A DNA stretch of 64,000 bases from Salticus scenicus (lineage: Eukaryota > Arthropoda > Arachnida > Araneae > Salticidae), in the NCBI GenBank assembly GCA_963930645.1, contig OZ005660.1:247402731-247466730 (forward strand), read 5' to 3'. This document shows positions 48,961 through 59,159 of the stretch, piece by piece. The notes beneath the pieces were generated by a model that ran no database searches, was not told where the DNA came from, and saw nothing but the letters and a program-made list of their open reading frames with translations. Each line of letters starts with the position of its first letter. Position 1 is the first letter of the stretch. The position numbers and the translations under genes were made by a program.

Positions 48961-49468
48961 TTTTTGGAATAAAAGGTAGCCAACTTTTTAAGTTAGGGTA
49001 TAAGCTATCTCCATTACAAAGGGTATTGCAGGATAAGCATATGAAAACTGCACCAGCGTCGAATGAAGAGTTCTTGCCTTCTATTTATTGTTCTTTTTCT
49101 GAACCATCTTTTGCACACAATTTTAGGCTTCTACCCTCAACGATTAGGGAGTAATGGGGGTGGCAACCTAAAACGTTAAATTTAATTTAAAAAAAAAACT
49201 ATTCAAGATATCTTAACTAGGTTGGAACTATTTATAAATGTTTATGAAGTACATAATATATATATATTTTCAGAATTTTCACTCGATTTTAAATGGTAGA
49301 AAATGATAAGTATATTTTTGATGGGCGATTTTTTATACTTTCCACCAAAGTGACACCTACCAAAAAAATACAGTTTATTTGTTTATTAGTTAGCTATTAT
49401 ATATAAAAATTACAGAAGGGTCAAATTGGTAGAACGTAGTGAAAAAAAATAATAATCACTTAACAATA

Positions 49469-49657
49469 ATACTTGTGTGCAAGTGTTTCACTCTCAAAAT
49501 AAAAGACTGACACCAGCACTTGTTATCAATAACTTCTATTATTATCAATCGCAATAAATTAAACCACACGAATGATATAAATTATTGATAAAAGTACGCT
49601 GGTATAGGTTTTCCGTGCTGAGACGGAAACTCTTGCACCCTTGTAATAATACCAATG
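49469..49657. mobile_element. ~190-bp MITE inside the left palindrome arm
   Basis: ACTTGTGTGCAAG on the left faces CTTGCACCCTTGT on the right, with AATAAT on both sides. Comparison with the empty site in the right arm (near 51170) delimits it. No coding. Confidence 0.7.
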
Positions 49658-50673
49658 ATATAATATTTATTTTTAAAACTATTTTATAATAATAAATAAA
49701 CAAGGCAAGCAAATGTAAAAATGCTCTTTTAACATTTGTTATTAAAATGTACCAATTAGCAATAAAAAAAAAATATTCTATTTAATTGTTATCAGGGATC
49801 TTACATTTAAACTTTCTTTTCAAGACACTTTTACGGATGAGAAATTTTTCTAATTTTTGCTACCTTTATTTTTATACACTAGTCTCTATCCCGTTTAATC
49901 ACGACATATTACTATGAAAATACTGATATAAAGATTTCTGTATGAAAATTGCATAGATGCCAACATTTTAATTTATTCCGGGGTATTTTTAGCGCCGCCT
50001 TTTTTCATGCATCTGTCAAGAGCTGTTTCTCCATTCATAATTCATAATGGCCACGCCTTTTTTCAAGAATTCTACCACTAGTTTTTTTATGGAATAGATT
50101 TCCTTTTAAATTTTAAGACATTTTAAATATAAAAAATTGCTAAATATTAATAGTGGTGCAGAAAATTAAGAAGTTTCAAGGACTGTACGAACTATGTCAT
50201 TTTTGATGGGCGGAGCTATTTGAAAGATTTATAAAGGATGTTATGTCAGTTGTACCTGATTACGTTTAACAATAGTAGATGATTTATGAAAATCACACTC
50301 GTAAATAAATAAATAAATGAATAAAACATTATGCATGTAGAATAAATGAATTGGTAGACCTTCATCAAAGTATTATTATTTAAAAGAACGGAAAAGCTTA
50401 TAAATATACTTTAGCCAAATTAAATAGTACTTTTCAGACGTATAAAATTCTGTGTTACTGTATGTTAAGGGTTCATTCTCTAGCAAAGTTGTTACAACTT
50501 ATATATTGAAGTAAGCGCAAAAAGATTTAAAAACTGAGAGACTTCTAATTCATTCTGTAACATTATCAGTAACTGCGTAACAATGTTACGAATTAAAATT
50601 AAAATGTTGGTTCGGAGATGGGGAAAACACCCGCCTTTTTTTTTTTTTTTTTTTTTTGCTACTGCTATTTTCA

Positions 50674-50853
50674 TAGATGCCAATATTTTGATTTATTCCG
50701 GAGTACTTTTAGCCCCGTCTTTATTTATAGAAAAATTTTAGGGAATATATAACTTCCATAAAATCAGGCAATTTTATCCTTAAAAAATAAGTGGTATGGA
50801 AAAAAGGCGGGGCTAAAAAGAACTCCAGAATAAATAAAATTTTGACATCTATG
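50674..50853. mobile_element. 180-bp TIR MITE with 7-bp duplication
   Basis: CATAGATGCCAATATTTTGA followed by TTTATTCCGGAGTACTTTTAGCCCCG is inverted at the right end (CGGGGCTAAAAAGAACTCC ... ACATCTATG). CTATTTT lies on both sides. Half of a related copy runs from about 49946 in the left arm of the palindrome. Confidence 0.75.
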
Positions 50854-51608
50854 CTATTTTCATATAGGAATTTTTATATCAGTATTTTTGAAGTATTGTG
50901 ACATGATTAAACGGGATAGAGACTATTATGTAAAAATAAAGGTAGGAAAAATTACGGAAATTTCTCATCTTTAAAAGTGTCTTGAAAAAAGGGCGAGATG
51001 TAAGATCCCTGATAATAAATAAATGTAATTTTTTTATATTATTATTGCTAATTGTTACGTTTTAATAACAAATGTTAGTATAGCATTTTTATATTTGCTT
51101 TCATTGTTTATTTATTGATATTAAGTAGTTTTTAAAAATAAATAAAATATCATTGGTATTATTATTAAGTGATTATTATTTTTTTCACTACGTTCTACCA
51201 ATTTGACACTTCTGTAATTTTTATATGTAATAACTAACTAATAAACAAATAAACTGTATTTTTTGGGTAGGTGTCACTTTGGTGGAAAGTATAAAAAATC
51301 GCCCATCAAAAATATACTTATCATTTTCTACCGTTTAAAATCGAGTGAAAATTCTGAAAAAAATATATATTATGTACTTCATAAACATGTATAAATAATT
51401 TCAACCTCGTTAAGATATCTTAAATAGTTTTTTTTTAAATTAAGTTTAACGTTTTAGGTTGCCACCCCCATAACTCCCTAATTGTTGAGGGTAGAAGTCT
51501 AAAATTGTGTGCAAAAGATGTTTCAGATAAAGAACAATAAATAACAGGCAAGAACTCTTCATTCGACGCTGGTACAGTTTTCATATGCTTATCCTGCAAT
51601 ACCCTTTC

Positions 51609-51864
51609 ATCGAAATCCGTCGAGCAGTTTTGGCGTGAAACTCAGTCAAATAAATTCACGGACATAACTCTAGAAAACGTTTGTATGGGAAATAGAAAAG
51701 GGCTGTTTTTAGGGTTTTCCCGGAAATTATTCGATTTTTTCTCGCCTTTTAAACCTTCCCTAGACCTCCACGAACATTTCAAGACTAAGATAAGATAAAT
51801 CCGTTCAGCCGTTCCCGAGTTTTAGTGAGACTAACGAACAGCAATTCATTTTTATATAGATAGA
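51609..51864 (-). mobile_element. Helitron 5' terminus
   Basis: On the minus strand it starts TCTATCTATATAAAAATGAA after A, then TAGTCTCACTAAAACTCGGG and AACGGCTGAACGGAT, a layout common at arthropod Helitron 5' ends. It runs without a break into the right arm of the 2.6-kb inverted repeat. The matching 3' end was not found, so the palindrome may be the body of this element. Confidence 0.6.
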
Positions 51865-51869
51865 TTGGT

Positions 51870-52590
51870 AACGCTGTTAATGTCTTATAAAATACAATTC
51901 ATTCCTATTCATTTTAATGCAAAAATTCTTCGTTTATACGCCGGTAATATCGGTTATACGTCTTTTCCACATTATTAAAACTCTCAAAAATTCTCAACCT
52001 CTCATTATTTTCCATCCTAAATAAGACTGATTTTTCCTAGAAAGCATCTTAAATGGAGAAACACAGGAAAGATCGAAGAATACTGATCAAAGAATCAATT
52101 GAATTCACAGTAGAAAATTTTAATACTCATAGACAAGGAGCAAATCAGACGAATATTAAAGATTTTCAATGTTATTAAATTGCTATGTGTATGGACATAA
52201 GTCGTATGCTTATTATTAAAGGTAAAATTAATATTCAAAATGTGCTCATATATAGTAATATAATAGTGTATATATATAGTAATATAAATGTAATATAATA
52301 CTCAATGTATGATATATGTAACTAGTACCCAGTTAAGCATTAATAGTATAATTTTTCTCCCTTTTTATTATAAATCTTTTTTTTGTTGTTTGTTTGTTTG
52401 TTTGTTTTTATTAATTATTATGTTTACAAAGTAAAATATGCGTTTAGTAACTTAAAAGTATTTTCATTAGTATTTTCATATGAATTTTGCGTATGTTTCA
52501 TTAAATTTGTTGTAATTAAAGTGTTATTATTAAAATTTCTACCATACGCCTTTTATATTTTAAATTTTATATTTTAAAATAAAAGAAATA
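51870..52590. other. AT-rich spacer
   Basis: (TTTG)n at about 52382-52407. No other signal. Confidence 0.5.
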
Positions 52591-52599
52591 ATTTATGGA

Positions 52600-53170
52600 A
52601 ATTACTGATATATTTTTAATGAAATTGAAGAAAAATAATTTCTCTAAATTTAATAATATGAAATATATATTTGAAAGAAGTAATAGAAAAAAAAGGTAAG
52701 TATTTACTTTTATTTCAAATTAATAAATATTCATTAGAAATAAGAAATGCACTCTTAATTTTTGTGTTAAAGCAATGAAAATAATATTTTTATTTGAAAA
52801 ATACCACATTGGAACAGAAATTTAATGCTAATGACTTCTATAATAAGTGTATAATATAATATGAATATTTGTTTTAATGAAATTTAAAAATAAAGGAGAT
52901 TTTATAAGTATTTTCTCTTTATTACAAAATAAGGAATATATATTAGGCGTAAGTAGCTCACACTTAATATTTGCGTTAAGGAAATGACAGTAACATTTTA
53001 CTGTAAGAGTACTACAATTAAAAAATGAAATTTAATGATAATAAATTCTATAATAATTGTATAATACGAAATACTTTTTTAAAAGAATTATTCTATCAGC
53101 ATTTTCCCTTTATTAAAAAAATAATGAATATATATTAGATGTAAGCAATGTTCTGTTATAGTTCGTGATT
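52600..53170 (+). repeat. Diverged ~200-bp tandem repeat, about 3 units
   Basis: The sequence (T/C)A(A/G)(T/C)ATTT-C-TTTATT, then ATAAT-AATAT-ATTAGA-GTAAG, appears near 52697, 52916 and 53098, and AAATTTAATG-TAAT--CTATAATAA-TGTATAAT links the units. AT-rich and non-coding. Confidence 0.6.
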
Positions 53171-53939
53171 AAGATTTTTTTTTCTTTGAGAAGAAGATTT
53201 TACACCTTTGACAGGTTTCATATAAAAACTTATATTTCCAACTAATATTTATAAATTGAATTGTATTAGTTTTGTTCAATAGAAAATGTATTCAGGCAAC
53301 ATTTCTTATCATTTTTAATAAATTTTTTTACAGATTCGAAATCTTTAACATGCAGTTTCTCGGTTTGCCTTTTTTCTAACTTCCTGATCTTAAAAATGCT
53401 AAAACTTCTATATCTAGTTAAGAAAAGATTGAATATTTTTTTGGGGTGATTAATAGAACCTACGTAAAAGAATTAAGTATGGAATTTGCGATATCTTTAA
53501 AAGAAAAAATATAAAAAACATGACAAAAATCATGTTTTTATTGCAAATTTTTTCACAGAGATGTACTTTGAAATTTTTTTTTCCCAAAATAGTAAATAAT
53601 TTTTTTTTTTTTTAAATAAACAAATAACACTGCTCGGCATAAAAATTGCCTCTGACTCCACTTCAGCATATTCTTATGAAAAATAGACTTCCTGAATCCG
53701 AATATGGCGCCCATTTTGCCCTAACACTCACCCTTTTTTAGGAATATCCGTCTATTTTTATAATTTTTCGGTGATTTTACGGCTATAAATTTGATTTTTC
53801 GGAGGGGGGACGATTATTTTAGCCGTTAAATATCTTCTGAGGGGCTACAGAGTTGGAAAATTTGCGACAAGGAAAAATTTTTGGAGGAATTTGCCACTGA
53901 ACTTATGCATTACATATCGTATATATTTTTAATATGTTA

Positions 53940-55645
53940 GGGTAGGTTGGGGTAATTGTAAACACTTTTGATCACTTCTGAATATGATCATTCATACAAA
54001 CTAAACAAATAACTTTTAGTTTAAAAAAATGACAGAAACTTAATTTTTGAACATTTACCTAAGTTTTAAGCCTTTTACTTTGCATTAAAGTTTTTATTTA
54101 AATTTATAAGGGCCTGTTTACAATTACCCCATAGTGTTTACATTTCCCCCATATAGTATGGGGTAATTGTAAACACATATATTTCCTTAATGTAATGCAT
54201 AATAACATGAAATATAATACTTTAAAAAAGTTTTTTAATGTTTACATATGTAATAACTATTTTTTTTATTAGTACATAGTGTCTTAAATAAATAATAAAA
54301 TAAATTTTGGATGATAATAAACCTAAAGCATTTTATTTAACATTTGTTGAAGTACAAACATATTGTTTTACTATATTTTCATTTTTCTTTTACATTCACA
54401 AAACCAGGAAATGTATGCACAATTTTCCTTTCGTTATACTTAATAAAGGGTGCTGACAAAATAGCTTTTATGGATGATAAATTTATGGGAAATAATGTCA
54501 TTTTTTACAACATGACTGTACATTCATCTTGTGCTATGAAATTTATAACACAGGCATACTTGTATTTAACCTTATTTTTATCGTTAGAAATAAAGTCTAT
54601 TAATATATAACTTCCAAGAATTAAATGCTGCAATTTGGGTTTTGCATACTGGACTTCCATAGAATTTTCTTTTATTTCTTCAACAATATCAATCTTTTTT
54701 TGTTGTATCATCATTAACTTTCTTTCTTTTTGATTTTCAATCATTTACATTCTTTTTGAAATTTTCTTTTTTTCACATTCCTTTAGACGTTCTAAGACAC
54801 TGGTAGAAGTTAGTACTTCCCCATAATTCATTTGCTCAAGTCTGCACGTTGCTGTCTTCTCTTTTACTGCTACTGCATATTCATTGGATTTGATACTGTT
54901 TGAAAAAATTTCAACAATGGTTTTTGGGGATAAAATACTTTTTGTGGAGAAGGATTGTCCGCTCACATCATTCACTGCTTAGATTAAATCATCAGAGCTG
55001 TAGCTAATATATATATATTTTAATTTCTGTTATATATATATATATATATGAATTAGAAAAAAGTAATAGAATAGTAGAGAGAAAAAAAGCCTACTTATAA
55101 CATAGTATAGATTAGGCCTAATTACTAAGGAAAATTATAAAATGGAATGAAATATAACATTCATATTAAAATTATAATATAATTTAGTATTAAAATAAAA
55201 ACATAAGATACATTCATACTAAGTTGTGTTACTCAGGAATTGATGTTTACAATTACCCCAATTCAAGATTTTTCTGGGGTAATTGTAAACAAGCAGTAAC
55301 TAAAATTTAGTCATGAATTTCAAAGAAAAATCATTGTAATAAACTAAATTAAAATGTTTAAAACTATTTTTAAAGAAAATGAATTAATATTTCACCTCTT
55401 CGTATGATTTAGAGTAATTTTAATCAATCCTTGCAATTCTCTATTTCACTTTTTTCACAGACCAAAACAAAACTGCATAAACAAAATAGTGCTTCACAAC
55501 AAAAGTGATTTATTAACAATGAACATCTATTGGTCCTTGAAGGTATTAAGATGTGCTGGCATCTGCATTCTGAAATTTGAACTAACATAAAAAATAAGGG
55601 GTGTGTTTACAATAACCCCATGTTTACAATTACCCCAACCTACCC
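53940..55645 (-). mobile_element. pogo-like element, 1.7 kb, TA-flanked
   Basis: The ends GGGTAGGTTGGGGTAATTGT and its exact complement are separated by 1.7 kb and bordered by TA. The 15-bp motif GGGGTAATTGTAAAC and its complement recur inside near both ends: 54118, 54136 (imperfect) and 54163 on the left; 55244, 55275, 55603 (imperfect) and 55619 on the right. A decayed transposase-like C-terminus sits between them on the minus strand. It looks like an internally deleted relative of the pogo/Tigger branch. Confidence 0.7.
54505..55010 (-). pseudogene. Transposase C-terminus-like relic (pogo/Tigger?)
   Basis: The minus strand reads continuously in one frame from about 55010 with two stops: one just before the ATG at 54975, and one at 54745-54747 after KKKISKRM. 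The first part is polar (SGQSFSTKSILSP). The middle is strongly charged and lysine-rich. The last part (LGSYILIDFISND, KYKYACVINF) resembles the small beta-barrel-like tail at the end of many pogo/Tigger transposases, where an F-VGDYVLV-F pattern is followed by a YY-G-I pattern. The DDE catalytic core and the CENP-B-type DNA-binding part are missing. The assignment is by resemblance only; another transposase family is possible. Confidence 0.4.
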
Positions 55646-55924
55646 TATTAAAGTTATTTTTTAAACTTTATATATATTTTTTTGTTTTTAGGTGTTAAAT
55701 TAATTATTTCCCATTCTTCAAATCAAATTCATGGTCATAAAATTATCGAACAGGGAAATAAATTGAGGAAAGGGGGGGGGGGGGGGGGGATATAGAAAAC
55801 GGGGAGTGATTGGGCAAAATGAGAGTCATATTCGAATTCATGAAGTCATTTTACATAAGAATCAACAAACAAATATATCAGATCTCGATTTTTTTTTCAC
55901 AGCAGTGTAATAAACAAATTTCTA

Positions 55925-56640
55925 ATCTTTTTAAGTACATTCTATTAAATATCTAAAAAAATTAAGAATTTTTTTAAATAGCTGTAGAAATTTTTGCCTT
56001 TTGAATATCGTGAATTCATGAAAACATGCAAACTGAGAAAAGACAATTCAAATATTTCAGATCTGTAAAGATTATATCAAAAACCATAATAATTGTTGCC
56101 TGAATGTATATATTTTGTTGAACAAGCCTAATGATGTTCAATTTATAAAAATTAAATGAGAATATAGTATTTTTTATAGGAAATCTTCTGTAGTGCCAAA
56201 TCCCCTTAATGTAGTACTACCGCGTTTTTTTTTCCTCTATATATTAAAAAAAAGTAACTGTCCCTGGCATCAAATTTTTTTGTCTGCGACAGCAACTTCT
56301 CGCGGAGGGCAGGGTTCTCCGCGTCATAAGATATATCAGTGTATTCCGACTGCTTCAAGGAAGGCATTTCAGCTGCTTAGAAATTTCTACCATTTTTATT
56401 AACGAAATTATTAGCTAAAAACGACGGGTTCATACAGGTACTCTATTTGCCACCGGAGAAAATGTTTCTCTTATGACGTTTTTTTCTGTGTCTCTGACGT
56501 CACTTTCCTCAGGAAAATTAAAATGTGATCAATGATGTAAATAAGAAAAATTGAATAATTGGCATCTTTGAGATGCTCGAGAGAAGAAAAAAATTATTTA
56601 GAATAGCAAAACATTTATAAATAACCGATATTTTTAAAAT
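55925..56640. other. AT-rich spacer
   Basis: A GC-richer island at 56265-56360 has no recognisable domain. A small frame covers 56193-56402 but carries no family motif. Confidence 0.45.
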
Positions 56641-56644
56641 AGGC

Positions 56645-56916
56645 ACAACTATAGTATTTCCCCTCAGCTAGATTTGGCGATTTTTCTTTGGCGCCGATTT
56701 GAACAATAACGATGTCGTTCTGGATTGTTTGCAATATAATATGGCAGCCTGCATGCTATTTATTTTGGATTTATGAATTTATTATTTATGATTTATAATT
56801 TAGCTTACGATTTTATCATTTATGCTATATGATTTATGATTTTTTGATTTATGATTTAGCCATAATCGCCAACGAAAAATCGCCAAATCTAGATGAGGGG
56901 AAATACAATAGTTGTT
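56645..56916. mobile_element. 272-bp TIR MITE
   Basis: ACAACTATAGTATTTCCCCT, then CTAGATTTGGCGATTTTTC, is inverted at the right end (GAAAAATCGCCAAATCTAGA ... ACAATAGTTGT). The arms are ~60 bp. The interior has ATGATTT words (56775-56860). No clear target duplication. Confidence 0.85.
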
Positions 56917-56919
56917 CCT

Positions 56920-57920
56920 TATTTTATATTATTAGTTAAGTTCATACAAACAGTTTAGTTTATATTATTAGTTTTTATTATAACGTTAGACGAAAAAGAT
57001 TTAGTAATGAATACATGATTATGTTAAACAACTATTGGTATAGAGTTAGAGGTTAAGCGCAGAAATTTTTAAAATGAAATTTACGAGATAAAAATTTATA
57101 TTAGTAAAGGTTTAGTTTTTTAACTCAAAACATATTTAAAAGGATAGATCTTTACTATGAACAATTTAGCGATTTTTAAAATTTAGAAATGAAGAAGCTC
57201 GTACGTTTTTCGCCAAGGAATTCATTTACGCAACCACAATAGCCATTTTAACTCTAGCCATGCCTTAAATATAGAGATAAACTATAAAATGGTGCAATAA
57301 TAATGATAATAATAATAAAATCCGCAACCTGTTTTTGTTTTTTAAGCATTGATATAAAACACTGCAGAAAACAGAATTTAATACAACAGGACATTTTTTT
57401 TTTTGTCTATTTTTCCATATAAAGGAATGCAGTAACTGCATTGCTAAAATATTTTAGTTACAGCTAATACAGGACCTCACTGGCTGATTTTAAATTTTTC
57501 ATTTATTTCGACGATGACTTAAATTATCTATCGCAATAATGCATGTCAAGATTTTCGCGAGAAACGTCTTAGCTACTTCGGTGCCAAATTTAAAGTTTCG
57601 CCAAGAGGTTAAACTGTACCATTACTTTAGCAGATTTTTTTCAATTTTATTTTAAATATTTTTTAACTTAATTCAAGAGGGGAAAAAGAGAACATTTTTT
57701 ATTTGGTCTAAATGTACAAAATATCTCCAGGTAAAATATTATCTGTTTTTCATTTTGTTCATTATTAGAAAGAAAATGGCTGAAGTAGTTTTTCCTGTAC
57801 CATTGATATCTCTATAAATTAAATTAAATTATCCAGTAATCATTATATTTCATTCTCCACGCTCATTTTTTATTTTCTAAATTTAATATTACATAATATA
57901 TGTGTAAAAAAATCAAGGTG
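56920..57920. other. AT-rich spacer
   Basis: The segment 57190-57280 resembles 20328-20400. Nothing coding. Confidence 0.5.
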
Positions 57921-57925
57921 TAATC

Positions 57926-58135
57926 AGAAGATGTAGCCAACAAATATTCAGAACAATCATCAGCACAAGTTCAGGAGATATCGCCAACAACTATTAAGAT
58001 GTCATGATCAATATATATCCAGTAGATATCGCCAACAATAATAATTATTCAGAAGATATTGCCAACAGGTATTCAGGAGCTATCACCAATACTTATTCAG
58101 AAAATATTGTCAACAAATATTCAAAAGCCATCCAA
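57926..58135 (+). repeat. 24-bp minisatellite with codon-phase periodicity
   Basis: Units such as TATTCAGAAGATATTGCCAA followed by CAGG repeat every 24 bp from about 58047 to 58135, with looser copies back to 57926. In one frame this gives an octapeptide repeat with Y-S at the start and I/N further on (YSEDIANR, YSGAITNT, YSENIVNK). The frame at 58004-58207 has 67 codons. No promoter, splice or family signal supports a gene, so it is annotated as a repeat. Confidence 0.7.
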
Positions 58136-58139
58136 TTTA

Positions 58140-59030
58140 TGAATGGTGATGGTCTATCTCGAATGCTTCAAACCGGCAATTCCTTTTCACAATACAATCA
58201 AGAATGAATTTTTCACTTATCAGTAGGTTTAGAAAAATGTGATTTTTTTTTCTGATTTAAGCTTAGTATTTAATATATTTTAAGACATTAAATAGTAAAA
58301 TCAGATATTGACAGGCATCTTGGCAAATTCATAGTGTAATTCAATAAGTAGCGACAATGAAAAATCGCTATCTGAAAGAAATTGTCCTGTCGTACAACTA
58401 CTACTAATGAAATGTTTAAAATAATTGCAATAATCACATAAGATATTTATTTTCAACCTGACTAAATCATATTCTAGAAAAAATGCACTTTTAAAAGTTG
58501 CATCTTTACTGTTGGAAGCAAATTTTAAACTTTGCGGTACATTGGAAATAAAATGCAGAGTATTACATATTGTCCTAAATTAACTAAAAGAATTCATTAG
58601 AAAACAAAATATATAGGCATTAGAAAAAATAAGTTCATAATACCTTTAATCAAGCAATAACACCCAAAACATTCATCGTCAGACAGTGACAAAAATTTAA
58701 CAAGTCGATCATATACTAAAGCTGTAACGCGCTTAATGGTTTAGATGTTAAGAATTTCTCTCTGTTCTAAAAAATTAGTGCTATTGTTGTTATTTTGTGT
58801 GTCTAGCTGTATAGCACATGTTTTCTGTCAAAATAATGACAAATTGTTATTAAATTGTCGAATGTTATAACAGATTTTTTACATATTATAAACGATATAA
58901 AATTAAATATTGTGTATTTCAATGCGATACCAAATATGGTGGATTTCTATAATATTGTTCAACTTTTCTCTTGTGTCATGTATTATTAATATTCCAATTC
59001 AATGAAAGGAAAAGTTACGAATAGTCGTAT
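58140..59030. other. AT-rich spacer
   Basis: No recognised features. Part of it may be the body of the Helitron whose 3' end is at 59128. Confidence 0.45.
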
Positions 59031-59039
59031 AGAATCTCA

Positions 59040-59128
59040 CAGGGATTAATGAGCGAAGCGATTCCGGGGCAGGCGAAGCTTTCCTCGGGTGTTGGTGAGC
59101 GGAGCGAGCAGGGGGCAGAGCCCCCTAG
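59040..59128 (+). mobile_element. Helitron 3' terminus
   Basis: GAGCGGAGCGAGCAGGGGGC, then AGAGCCCCCTAG, ends at 59128 and is followed by T. A perfect hairpin GGGGGC-AGA-GCCCCC (59111-59125) directly precedes the CTAG end, which is the standard Helitron terminator. The preceding GC-rich words (GCGAAGC, GGGGCAGGCGAAGC) are also typical. No 5' TC end was located upstream. Confidence 0.8.
59111..59125 (+). terminator. Helitron 3' hairpin
   Basis: A six-pair G/C stem with an AGA loop, touching the CTAG end. In Helitrons this hairpin marks the stop of rolling-circle transposition; it is not a transcription terminator. Confidence 0.75.
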
Positions 59129-59159
59129 TTTTTATAAAAAAAGGATAATAATAAATTTA

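Larger units (their letters stand above)
49017..51608. repeat. 2.6-kb inverted repeat (long palindrome)
   Basis: The left arm runs from AAAGGGTATTGCAGGATAAG to about 49970. It is matched inverted by the right arm at about 50855-51608: GCATATGAAAACTG, CAGCGTCGAATGAAGAGTTC, GGGGGTGGCAACCTAAAACG, TGACACCTACC and AACGGGATAGAGACTA are all shared. The left arm contains an extra ~190-bp insertion (49469-49657) that the right arm lacks. The ~0.9-kb centre is AT-rich and contains the MITE at 50674-50853. Confidence 0.9.
53614..55922. mobile_element. TIR element enclosing the pogo-like element
   Basis: Left AAATAAACAAATAACACTGC, GACTTCCTGAATCCGAATAT and TTTTGCCCTAACACTC face, inverted, GGAGTGATTGGGCAAAATGA, CATATTCGAATTCATGAAGT and CAGCAGTGTAATAAACAAAT on the right. 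The arms are diverged. The inner element at 53940-55645 inserted between them. No coding of its own is visible. Confidence 0.65.

Noticed and set aside
58004..58207. 67-codon gene with octapeptide repeats
   Set aside because: No promoter, splice sites or family match; better explained by a 24-bp minisatellite, though noted as a finding.
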